From contig NZ_JALKFZ020000031.1 in NCBI RefSeq assembly GCF_023243075.1, positions 57,857-121,856 on the forward strand: a stretch of 64,000 nucleotides of DNA, read 5' to 3'. The position numbers and the translations under genes were made by a program. Position 1 is the first letter of the stretch; the number at the start of each line of letters is the position of its first letter. Shown one piece after another: positions 7,009-14,569 of this stretch. This stretch comes from Frankia sp. AiPa1 (GTDB taxonomy: Bacteria; Actinomycetota; Actinomycetes; Frankiales; Frankiaceae). A model generated the notes under the pieces. It searched no databases and had not been told where the DNA came from. It saw nothing but the letters and a program-made list of their open reading frames with translations.

Positions 7009-9597
7009 TCATGTCCGCCGAGCACCGAAGACGATGTCGTCCCATGCTGGCACTGACTTGCGCCCGCGTCGACCGCCTGCGGGGCGATCCCCCCCACGGG
7101 TGCCGGTGTTCTGACGGCCTCGTGACGCACCGGGTCCGTTTGGCTTCTCTGCGCTTGCATCTTCGCTGCTGTCCGTGCTCGCATCCTCATTTTGGGTAGC
7201 AGCCTGCTTGCGTTTGGCGGCGGCCGCGCCCGCGGCCGGTCGACCTCGGGTGGCGGGTGCAGCCGCGCGGGAAGGCGTGGAATCGCCGCTATCGGCCGAG
7301 GTCGCGGCGTCGGCGATGGCGGTGTCCGCTGGCTCGGCGTCGGCGGAACGCGCCGCCAGGGCGGGTGATCCGGCGCTGGCCGGTCGGGAGACCGGCGAGG
7401 TGGCGGTCGCGGCGGCGGCCCGACTGCGCGCGGGCGTTGCATCCGTGTTCGTCGGACTAGTGACATCTGTCGACTTCGATGTGGCGGAAGTCACTGCCGG
7501 GCGGCTGGCCTGGGCGACGGCCGCCCGGGGGGTTTCACCTGTACGTCCGGAACGTGCCGTCGGGGTGGCCGCGGCGACCGCGGCCCTCCCCGTCTCTGTC
7601 GGCCGCGCGCCGAGGTCCGGTGCGCGGCGCTCGGCGGCCGGCGGAGCCGTGGCCGGTGGGGGAGCGGCTGGTGAGGCAGCGGCCACGGCGGCCACGGCGG
7701 CCGCTGGCGGCGGCGTGGCCGCCGGGCTGGCCGGCGTCGGCGCGGAGGGGACAGAGGAGGTGGGAACAGCGGTGCGGCCGGCTCCCGGCGCGCTGGGAAC
7801 TCGGCGACCGGTGTTGCGGGGCAGCGAGTTGACCCGGCTGGCGGCGGTCCGCCGCGGTGGCTGTGGCTCGGGCCGACGGGTGTGGCTGCTGTCGGACGCG
7901 TCCACCGCCTGGGTGGCCTCGAGCTCGGTCCCCTCGTATCCGGCCTCGTCGTTTCCGACGCCTTCGTTTCCGACGCCTTCGGGCCCGGCCTCATATGCGG
8001 TGCTGTCGGAGGCGGGTGCCGCGGACGGTGCCGACGACCTGATCCAGGTCGCCTCCTCGTGCACGTCCGCCTGGAGGTCCGCGTCGACCAGGGAGGCGCC
8101 CGCCTGGGGCGCCACGGCCGTCTGCCGTATCCCGGTCGGCGCCGGGTCCGCCGGCCTGGACGGGACGTGGCCGTACCCGGGTGAGTCCGGGGCGGGCTGG
8201 TAGGCGGGGGCGGCCGGGTAGTCCGGTGCGCCATGCTGCGCCGCCTGGAGGCCCGGGGCAGCCTGGAAGCCCGGGGCAGCCTGGAAGTCAGAGGCCGCCT
8301 GGAAGCCCGGGGCCGCCTCGTAGGCGGATGCGGCCTCGACACCGTGGGCCGGTTCGCCGTCGGCCGTCTCCGTCGGCCCGAGCGTGCCGCCAGCGGCGCC
8401 GTGGCCGGCGTAGGCGGGTCCCTGGGCGTCGGCGGCGGGGTAGGGACGCGCGGCCGCTGGTGCCGTCACACCGGCGGCCGAGGTGCGCACGCCGGAGCCG
8501 CCAAAGGCGGCCGGAGTCGCCGGCCGGGCCGGCGTCCCCGCGCGGAAGGTTTCGGGCGCGGGAGGAGCGGCCTGCCCGGCGCCGGCGGCCGGCCGCACTC
8601 CGGTGGCCGTCGGGACGTAACCACCGGGCCGTGGCGCGGGAGCGGCTGGTTGCGGTGCGAAGCCGGCCGCGGGCGCAGCTGGATGAACCGGGCTCGGCGG
8701 CGGTGCCTCCCACTGCTGGGCAGTGGCCGGGTAACGACCGTCAAACCGGGCGGCGGTCCGCAGCGGCTGCTCATCGCCATCCGGGTAGGCGCCACCGGGG
8801 TGGGCGCCCGGCCGTGGCGCGGCCGCGGGCAACTGCGCGGGCTGGGGCTGGGTGCGGGCGGCGGGCTCCTGCGGGGCGAGCGGGGCTGGGCGAGCGGACA
8901 CCGGGGGCCGGGCGGGAACAGCCGTCAGTCCCTGGTCGGGCACGAGTGTGAGCGCCGGGGTACCAGATCTCGGCGCGGACCCGCCGGGTGCAGAGGCCGG
9001 CGGTGTGGAGGGAACGCTGGGCGCGGGCGGTTCGACACTCTCCGGGGCGACGAGCGCCCGGGCGGCGTCGTCGTGCGGGCGCACGCGGCGGACCACGGGA
9101 TCCCACGTCCAGCGCGCGCAGCGGCTCTCCGAGGTGAGCTGGACCAGCCAGATGCCGTCGACCCGGCGCCAGGCATCCCACTGGGCTGCGGCGGGATTGT
9201 CCTGGGCGACGACGAGCCGGGCGTCCACGACCTCCCCGAGGGGACGGCCGGGTACTCCACCCGGGTCCTTGGGGAGCAGGGCCGCCCGTGCCTCCTGGAC
9301 GACGCGGGCGCGTTCGGCCAGCACCGGCCCCTCGTACCGTTCCACCCGTTCCACCGGGATTCCGGCGGCGCGCGCGACCTCGGCGGCCGTCTCGCCGGCT
9401 CGGAGCCTGGCCTGGATCTCGCGCGGGGTCAGCGCGCTCTCCGTGCGTACCTCGCTGCGGCGCACGCCGCGCAGTGCGGCCCGGAGCCGGTCGTCCACCG
9501 GCACCCGGAACTGCTCACCGTCGGTCCTGCCGGTCGCGTCCGCGAGTACGAGGTAGCCGCCGTCCTCGCTGAGTGCGATCGCCCGCAGCTCACGCAT
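7009..9597 (-). CDS. sepH: SepH-type FtsZ-associated septation protein with a giant low-complexity tail
   Basis: 862 aa from ATG 9597, preceded by a near-perfect AGGAGG. Residues 1-45 (MRELRAIALSEDG...) and the helix-turn-helix-like segment around 55-110 (LTPREIQARL, AAGIPVERVERYEGP) match the DUF3071/SepH N-terminal domain. That domain binds FtsZ and stimulates its assembly in Streptomyces and mycobacteria. A conserved Trp-containing block (WDAWRRVDGIWLV, about 175-205) follows. The remaining 600 or so residues are Pro/Ala/Gln/Thr-rich disorder with local repeats (QAAPGFQAA-like), ending in a basic region. Streptomyces SepH is less than half this length, so the tail is an expansion. Cytoplasmic, at the division site. 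Confidence 0.87.
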   Translation of the reverse strand: MRELRAIALSEDGGYLVLADATGRTDGEQFRVPVDDRLRAALRGVRRSEVRTESALTPREIQARLRAGETAAEVARAAGIPVERVERYEGPVLAERARVVQEARAALLPKDPGGVPGRPLGEVVDARLVVAQDNPAAAQWDAWRRVDGIWLVQLTSESRCARWTWDPVVRRVRPHDDAARALVAPESVEPPAPSVPSTPPASAPGGSAPRSGTPALTLVPDQGLTAVPARPPVSARPAPLAPQEPAARTQPQPAQLPAAAPRPGAHPGGAYPDGDEQPLRTAARFDGRYPATAQQWEAPPPSPVHPAAPAAGFAPQPAAPAPRPGGYVPTATGVRPAAGAGQAAPPAPETFRAGTPARPATPAAFGGSGVRTSAAGVTAPAAARPYPAADAQGPAYAGHGAAGGTLGPTETADGEPAHGVEAASAYEAAPGFQAASDFQAAPGFQAAPGLQAAQHGAPDYPAAPAYQPAPDSPGYGHVPSRPADPAPTGIRQTAVAPQAGASLVDADLQADVHEEATWIRSSAPSAAPASDSTAYEAGPEGVGNEGVGNDEAGYEGTELEATQAVDASDSSHTRRPEPQPPRRTAASRVNSLPRNTGRRVPSAPGAGRTAVPTSSVPSAPTPASPAATPPPAAAVAAVAAASPAAPPPATAPPAAERRAPDLGARPTETGRAAVAAATPTARSGRTGETPRAAVAQASRPAVTSATSKSTDVTSPTNTDATPARSRAAAATATSPVSRPASAGSPALAARSADAEPADTAIADAATSADSGDSTPSRAAAPATRGRPAAGAAAAKRKQAATQNEDASTDSSEDASAEKPNGPGASRGRQNTGTRGGDRPAGGRRGRKSVPAWDDIVFGARRT

Positions 9598-10001
9598 GGC
9601 GCCTCCTGTTCTCCTGAAGCCGTACCGTGCCCACCTGGACTGCCGTGCCCATCTGGACTGTCGTGCCCCACCACACGGCCCGCCCGCTCGGGCCGCCCCG
9701 CCCGCTCGGGCCGCCCTGCCTGGCCGGGCGGCGGTGCCCGACCGGACTGCCGCATCCGATCGGAGCCGTACCCATCGGACCGCCCCCGACGCGGGACACG
9801 CGGCGGGGGACGTTCCAGCGGGCAGGTCGGCATGACGCACCCGAACCCGCCTTCGGCGAGTGCGTCCCGGTAGATGACAGCCTGCCATCGATACGGCCAC
9901 TCGGCCGGCTGCCGGCGGGCGACACGCGCAGTCTGACCGTGTCGGGCCTGTCCGGTCGGGCCGGATCGGGGCGGATGGCGCCGGGTTCGGGCCGGATCGT
10001 C
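9598..10001. other. Intergenic region with two 18-bp tandem duplications
   Basis: 404 bases between sepH and ppgK, both on the minus strand. No gene is seen. GCCC(A)CCTGGACTG-type 18-bp units are duplicated at about 9629-9665, and CGCCCGCTCGGGCCGCCC is duplicated at about 9680-9717. Confidence 0.5.
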
Positions 10002-10871
10002 CTACGGACGGCGACCGCCTGGTGGGCGGGTTGCCGGGCCACGACGGCGCGTGGGCCGCGCCGCGGGCCGCGGACGGGACTGGTCACCGAGACCCGCGAG
10101 CGCCGCCCCGACGATGCCCGCCTCGTTCTGTAGCTGAGCGGGTACCACCTTCGTCCGGACCTCGAGTGCGTCGAGAAACCTCTCGGCCTTCTTGCTGACC
10201 CCGCCGCCGATGATGATGAGATCCGGCCACAGGAGCGCCTCGAGGGCGGACAGGTAGCGGGTCACCCGCCTGGCCCACTTGTCCCAGGACAGGTCCTCGC
10301 GCTCCCGCGCCGCGTCGGAGGCGCGGGTCTCCGCGTCGTGCCCGTGGACCTCGAGGTGCCCGAGCTCGGTGTTGGGCAGCAGCTGGCCGTGCAGGAACAG
10401 CGCGGTACCGATGCCCGTCCCGAACGTTGTCATGATCACGAGGCCGCTGGCGTCCCGGCCGGCGCCGAAGGCCATCTCGGCGATGCCGGCGGCATCAGCG
10501 TCGTTGACCGTTGTGATGTCGGACGCGGCGCCCGCCGGAGCCGGCGGAGGGGGCACCGAGGTGGCGTCGATCCCGGCCTGGGCGAAGGCGGCGGACAGCA
10601 CCGCGACCGTGTCCGTGCCGATCCAGGAAGCGTCGATGTTCGCGGCCGTCAGTGCCACGCCGTTCTTCACCACCGCTGGCAGCGCGACCCCGACGGGCCC
10701 GGACCAGTCGAAGTGGCGCACCACCTCGGCCACGGTCGTCGCCACCGCGTCCGGGCTTGCCGGCTGCGGTGTCACGATCCGGTGCCGAGGAGCGGCGAGC
10801 GTCCCATCCTCGACGTTGACCGGAGCGCCCTTGATGCCGCTTCCCCCGACGTCAACCCCGAAGACCTGCAT
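10002..10871 (-). CDS. ppgK: Polyphosphate glucokinase (ROK family)
   Basis: Phosphorylates glucose using polyphosphate (and usually ATP), feeding glycolysis in actinobacteria. The 289-aa protein shows the ROK phosphate loop at the N-terminus ([12 protein letters not shown]), the second phosphate motif [12 protein letters not shown], the NDADAAG sugar-site segment and ELGHLEVHG. The late segment [15 protein letters not shown] is characteristic of PpgK. ATG 10871 is preceded by GGGAGGG. The last 25 residues are a basic Arg/Pro tail beyond the usual end. It appears monocistronic and divergent from moaA. Confidence 0.95.
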   Translation of the reverse strand: MQVFGVDVGGSGIKGAPVNVEDGTLAAPRHRIVTPQPASPDAVATTVAEVVRHFDWSGPVGVALPAVVKNGVALTAANIDASWIGTDTVAVLSAAFAQAGIDATSVPPPPAPAGAASDITTVNDADAAGIAEMAFGAGRDASGLVIMTTFGTGIGTALFLHGQLLPNTELGHLEVHGHDAETRASDAAREREDLSWDKWARRVTRYLSALEALLWPDLIIIGGGVSKKAERFLDALEVRTKVVPAQLQNEAGIVGAALAGLGDQSRPRPAARPTRRRGPATRPPGGRRP

Positions 10872-11269
10872 GACCGAGCCCTCCCGTACCTACGGCGTGC
10901 GACAGCGGGCCGGCGCCACCGGCCCCCGACGGTCGGATGCACCCGCGGCACACGCGTCGCACAGGACGACCCGTGGCCGGTTCGACGACCGCCGAAGAAC
11001 AAGTCTCTCAGGCCGGTGGACCATGGTGGCGTCCACCCGGTTACGGCGAGCCGTCCGGGCGGACGAGCACGCCCTGCGGTCGGCGGCCACGGTGCCGTCA
11101 CGGTCCGGTCGTCGCGCGGTCGCCGTGCCGTCGCGAGGTCGTCATATAGGCGTCGGAAGATCGTCACCAGGGAGTCGCGGGTGGGGTGGACTCCGATCGC
11201 CGCGACGTCCCCGCCGCGGCGTGAGCCGAAGCGATCGGTTGAGTCCGGCGAAAGCCTCTATACGCTGGG
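10872..11269. other. Divergent ppgK-moaA intergenic region
   Basis: About 400 bases with no convincing gene. The only signal I would mark is the moaA promoter at its right end. I could not recognise a molybdenum-cofactor riboswitch fold by eye. Confidence 0.5.
11239..11264 (+). promoter_or_regulatory. Putative moaA promoter giving a leaderless mRNA
   Basis: TATACG at 11259-11264 lies only six bases before ATG 11270, so transcription would begin at or next to the start codon. A TTGAGT -35-like element sits at 11239-11244, with short spacing. No Shine-Dalgarno is visible, consistent with leaderless translation. Confidence 0.45.
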
Positions 11270-12259
11270 ATGATGCGGCTAGTTGACACTTTTGGTCGGC
11301 TCTCGACCGATCTGCGAGTGTCGTTGACCGACCGTTGCAACCTGCGCTGCGCCTACTGCATGCCCGCCGAAGGCCTGCCCTGGCTGCCGTCCGAGCGGCT
11401 GCTGACCGACGACGAGGTGGTGCGCCTGGTGGGGGTCGCGGTGCGCCGGCTTGGTGTCACCGACGTGCGTCTGACCGGCGGGGAGCCGACCCTGCGCCCG
11501 GGCCTCGCGGATCTGGTGGCCCGGTTCGCCGCGCTGCGTCCACGGCCGCGGCTGGCCCTGACCACGAACGGTCTGCGCCTGGCCGGTCTCGCGACGGGGC
11601 TGCGCCGGGCCGGGCTCGACCGGGTGAACGTGTCGCTGGACACACTGGACCCGGCCCGCTTCGCCACCCTGACCCGCCGGGACCGATTCGACGACGTGCT
11701 GGCGGGGCTGCGGGCCGCCGCGACGGCCGGGTTGACCCCGGTCAAGGTCAACAGCGTGCTCCTGCGCGGGGTCAACGACGACGAGGCGGTCGCGCTCCTG
11801 CGCTGGGCCCTGGACGAGGGTTACGAGCTGCGGTTCATCGAGCAGATGCCGCTGGACGCCCAGCACGGCTGGCGACGCGCCGACATGGTGGGCGCCACCG
11901 AGATCCTCGCCGCCCTGCGCACCGCGTTCACCCTGGATCCCGTGCCCGGTCGGGGCAGCGCGCCGGCCGAGCTGTTCGAGGTCGACGGCGGCCCCGGTCG
12001 GGTGGGGGTGATCGGCTCGGTGTCCGCCCCGTTCTGCGCGGCCTGCGACCGGGTCCGGCTGACCGCTGACGGCCAGGTGCGCAACTGCCTGTTCGCCCGG
12101 CAGGAGAGCGATCTGCGCACCGCGCTGCGGGCCGGCGCGGACGACGACGAACTCGCCCGGCGGTGGTGTTCGGCTGTGTGGGGAAAACACGCCGGCCACG
12201 GCATCGGCGAACCCGACTTCCGCCAGCCCGACCGGCCGATGTCCGCGATCGGCGGATGA
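11270..12259 (+). CDS. moaA: GTP 3',8-cyclase MoaA (radical SAM)
   Basis: Catalyses the first step of molybdenum-cofactor synthesis, converting GTP to 3',8-cyclo-GTP. The 329-aa protein has the radical-SAM cluster CNLRCAYC (C23, C27, C30), GGEPTLRP for SAM binding, and the C-terminal MoaA-specific cluster C256, C259 and C273 ([10 protein letters not shown] ... RNCLF). It ends in the required C-terminal Gly-Gly. Two in-frame ATG codons (11270, 11273) are possible. It overlaps mobA by four bases (ATGA), so the two are translationally coupled. Length and motifs are complete. Confidence 0.97.
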   Translation: MMRLVDTFGRLSTDLRVSLTDRCNLRCAYCMPAEGLPWLPSERLLTDDEVVRLVGVAVRRLGVTDVRLTGGEPTLRPGLADLVARFAALRPRPRLALTTNGLRLAGLATGLRRAGLDRVNVSLDTLDPARFATLTRRDRFDDVLAGLRAAATAGLTPVKVNSVLLRGVNDDEAVALLRWALDEGYELRFIEQMPLDAQHGWRRADMVGATEILAALRTAFTLDPVPGRGSAPAELFEVDGGPGRVGVIGSVSAPFCAACDRVRLTADGQVRNCLFARQESDLRTALRAGADDDELARRWCSAVWGKHAGHGIGEPDFRQPDRPMSAIGG

Positions 12260-12870
12260 TCAGCACCACCGCGGGCGAGACGCCGGCGGCCAACTGGAGC
12301 GCGCTGCTCTGCGCGGGCGGCGCCGCCCGCCGTCTCGGCGGGCGGGACAAGCCGGCTGTGGTCGTCGGCGGGTCGACGCTCCTTGACCGGGTGCTCGCCG
12401 CGACCGCGGGTGCCGTGCGGCAGATCATCGTCGGGCCTCGCCGGCCACTGGACGGACCGTCCGACGCCGTGGACTGGCGCCGCGAGGAGCCACCCGGGGG
12501 CGGCCCGGTCGCTGCCATCGCCTGCGGACTCGACGCGGTCACCACGCCGTTCGTCGCGGTGCTCGCCGCGGACCTGCCGTTTCTCACCAGCCGTGAGCTC
12601 GGTGCACTGCTACGGACGGCCGGCACGACAGAGGTGGACGTCGCGGTCCTCGTCGATCCGGACGGCCGGGCGCAGTACCTCGCCGCCGTCTGGCGGACGG
12701 CCCGGCTGCGGGCGGCGATGCCCGCCGACCCTGTCGGCGCCCCGGTGCGCGCCCTGTTCGCCGGACGTCCGGTGGCCACGGTGCCCGCCGACGCGCGTGC
12801 CTGCCTGGACTGCGACGCCCCGGCCGACGTCGAACGAGCCCACCGCTGGGCCGCCACAGACGCTCCGTGA
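12256..12870 (+). CDS. mobA: Molybdenum cofactor guanylyltransferase MobA
   Basis: Transfers GMP to molybdopterin to form the guanine-dinucleotide cofactor. The 204-aa nucleotidyltransferase has the N-terminal LLCAGGAARRLGGRDKP motif (G-rich loop plus catalytic Lys) and the metal-binding VLAADLPFL segment; the central GGPVAAI motif is also present. ATG 12256 overlaps the moaA stop. The coupling with moaA supports a cofactor role rather than a generic sugar nucleotidyltransferase. Confidence 0.9.
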   Translation: MISTTAGETPAANWSALLCAGGAARRLGGRDKPAVVVGGSTLLDRVLAATAGAVRQIIVGPRRPLDGPSDAVDWRREEPPGGGPVAAIACGLDAVTTPFVAVLAADLPFLTSRELGALLRTAGTTEVDVAVLVDPDGRAQYLAAVWRTARLRAAMPADPVGAPVRALFAGRPVATVPADARACLDCDAPADVERAHRWAATDAP

Positions 12871-12907
12871 CCCGCGTGACGTGGGCATCGAACCCGGGCG
12901 GTATCGG

Positions 12908-13327
12908 CTAGCCCATCCGGCCGGGGCCGGCCTCGTCGAGGTAGCCGCGCATGTCGATCGCCATGGTGCGCACGGCGTCCTGGTCGGGCTCCTCGTACGG
13001 CTCGCCGCTGCCCGCGCGGGCATAGCCGAAGGTCAGCCTCGGCAGCACCTGGGTGGGTGTGTCCATCCCACCGTCCCAGTCGGGCTCGTCGCCGGAGAAG
13101 GCGGCGGGACCGGACGGCAGGTCCTCGGCGCTGGGCGAGGCGGTGACGATCGCCCAGTCGATCACGCCGAGCACGAGGATCACCCCGAGCGCGGGCAGCG
13201 CGGCGATCGGGTTCCAGGCCGACAGGCCAACCAGGAGGAACACCACGGCCACGGTGACTGCGCCCACGAGATGGCGGCGGCCGGGGCGAAGCGCTGGAAC
13301 CTTCCGACCGCGCCGATAATGCGCCAT
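12908..13327 (-). CDS. Small two-helix membrane protein, unknown function
   Basis: 139 aa from ATG 13327. After a basic N-terminus (MAHYRRGRKVPALRPGRR), two adjacent hydrophobic helices (about 22-40 and 43-62) are followed by an acidic, hydrophilic cytoplasmic or extracellular tail. I do not recognise a family. The frame is open far upstream to 13903, but that region is repeat-rich and not protein-like. It is convergent with mobA. Actinobacterial genomes carry similar small DUF-type membrane proteins, so it is probably real. Confidence 0.65.
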   Translation of the reverse strand: MAHYRRGRKVPALRPGRRHLVGAVTVAVVFLLVGLSAWNPIAALPALGVILVLGVIDWAIVTASPSAEDLPSGPAAFSGDEPDWDGGMDTPTQVLPRLTFGYARAGSGEPYEEPDQDAVRTMAIDMRGYLDEAGPGRMG

Positions 13328-13835
13328 ACCACCAGTGTGCCGGACATGGCTCGTGTCCCCAAGTGGCCGGGTGGCGCTGCGCTGATCGTCATCCCTGGCC
13401 GTGCGCCACCATGGTCCAGACACCTCGTCCAGACACCTCGGCCAGGCAGGTCGGCCAGGCAGGTCGGCCCAGACACCTCGGCCAGGCAGGTCGGCCCAGG
13501 GCGACGCCGTGCCTTGCGGCGGGTGGATCTCCCGGCTCCCTCGGCTCGGGTGACTGTGCGCGGCCACCCGAGGGGGCCGGGTTCGACCGGTGCCCCCCCG
13601 GGTATCGCCGGGCGGGATGACTCCGAGGGCCGAGTCGAGTCGTGTCATGGCGTTGCGGAAGGACCGGATGGGGAAACAGGCCGCGGGCTCGCGACCGCAG
13701 AGGGTGGCAGCGGCCACCCTTTCTGGTGAATGTTCCGCGCTTCCGCGGCGATCTGGTCCACACTTTCCAGGAATGCGTAGGACCATGGCCCGACGGCGCA
13801 CCATGCGTTCAACCTCGCGAGGCTGGAGGTTTGCC
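13328..13835. other. Repeat-containing intergenic region
   Basis: About 500 bases between a minus-strand membrane protein and the plus-strand lipoprotein. It contains the tandem repeat listed at 13416-13500. Otherwise no gene or clear signal is seen. Confidence 0.5.
13416..13500. repeat. Composite tandem repeat (CCAGACACCTCG / GCCAGGCAGGTCG units)
   Basis: Interleaved copies of CCAGACACCTCG (three) and GCCAGGCAGGTCG (four or so) fill this 85-base stretch. It is non-coding as far as can be judged. Confidence 0.75.
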
Positions 13836-14567
13836 GTGGAGTCTCGACGCTGGACATCAGGTCCGCGCCGAAGGTCCGTACCGGCTGTCTTCCTGCTGGT
13901 CACCGCCGCTGTGGTGCTGCTGGCGGGTGGCTGCGGCTCGCCGAGTTACCAGTATGTGACAAACAAGAAAGACGGCGCGTATCTGCGCGTCCCGAATAGC
14001 TGGGATCACCAGGAGATGCCCGGTCCCGCGTTGTTCGGGATCGACGCCCGAAACGTCAGCCCAGAGATGCTGCAGGGGCTGATGTCCCGGGAATGGGTGG
14101 TCGGCATCGACGCTGGTGCGCGCTTCGACGCCACCCGGCTGCTCGTTCCGGATGCGGTGCAGCCCAAGGGATTCGTCCAGGTTCGCCACCTCCTGCCCGA
14201 GGAGGCGAACGCGGTGTCCACCAACGACCTGCGCAACTTCGTGCTGTCGGTCGACGACGCGCAGGCCGCCCAGGAGCAGGCGGTCCGTCAGGATCCGTAC
14301 GGAGCCCGGCTTTCCCCGAGCTTCCTGCTGCTCACCGACGAGGTCGTGCACAAGAAGGCCGGCGTACACGGAGTGCACCTCGTCTACCAGGTGAAGACCG
14401 ATGCCGGGCTGGTGACCATCGACCAGACGAGCCTGCTCGACTCCGGGCAGACCATGCTCTACCAACTCATTCTCGCGTGTTCGTCGCTGTGTTACGCCCA
14501 GCACGGAGCGCAGATCAGCGACGTGGCCAGGTCCTTCACGATCGAGCCGACGGATCAGGATCAGTAG
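13836..14567 (+). CDS. Predicted lipoprotein paired with the FtsH-like protein
   Basis: 243 aa from GTG 13836, supported by GGAGG six bases upstream. A basic N-terminus and hydrophobic helix (about 15-30) end in a lipobox-like LAGGC with C33 as the lipidation site. The mature part is soluble, with no recognised catalytic motif. Segments such as YLRVPNSWDH and LVTIDQTSLL suggest a β-rich domain of the kind seen in small secreted actinobacterial lipoproteins. Its stop is two bases before the start of the FtsH-like gene, so the two form an operon and may work on the same membrane process (inference). Confidence 0.75.
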   Translation: MESRRWTSGPRRRSVPAVFLLVTAAVVLLAGGCGSPSYQYVTNKKDGAYLRVPNSWDHQEMPGPALFGIDARNVSPEMLQGLMSREWVVGIDAGARFDATRLLVPDAVQPKGFVQVRHLLPEEANAVSTNDLRNFVLSVDDAQAAQEQAVRQDPYGARLSPSFLLLTDEVVHKKAGVHGVHLVYQVKTDAGLVTIDQTSLLDSGQTMLYQLILACSSLCYAQHGAQISDVARSFTIEPTDQDQ

Positions 14568-14569
14568 GG

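Noticed and set aside
13570..13605. TTCGA in a GC-rich stem, resembling a tRNA T-arm
   Set aside because: No matching acceptor, D- or anticodon arm around it.
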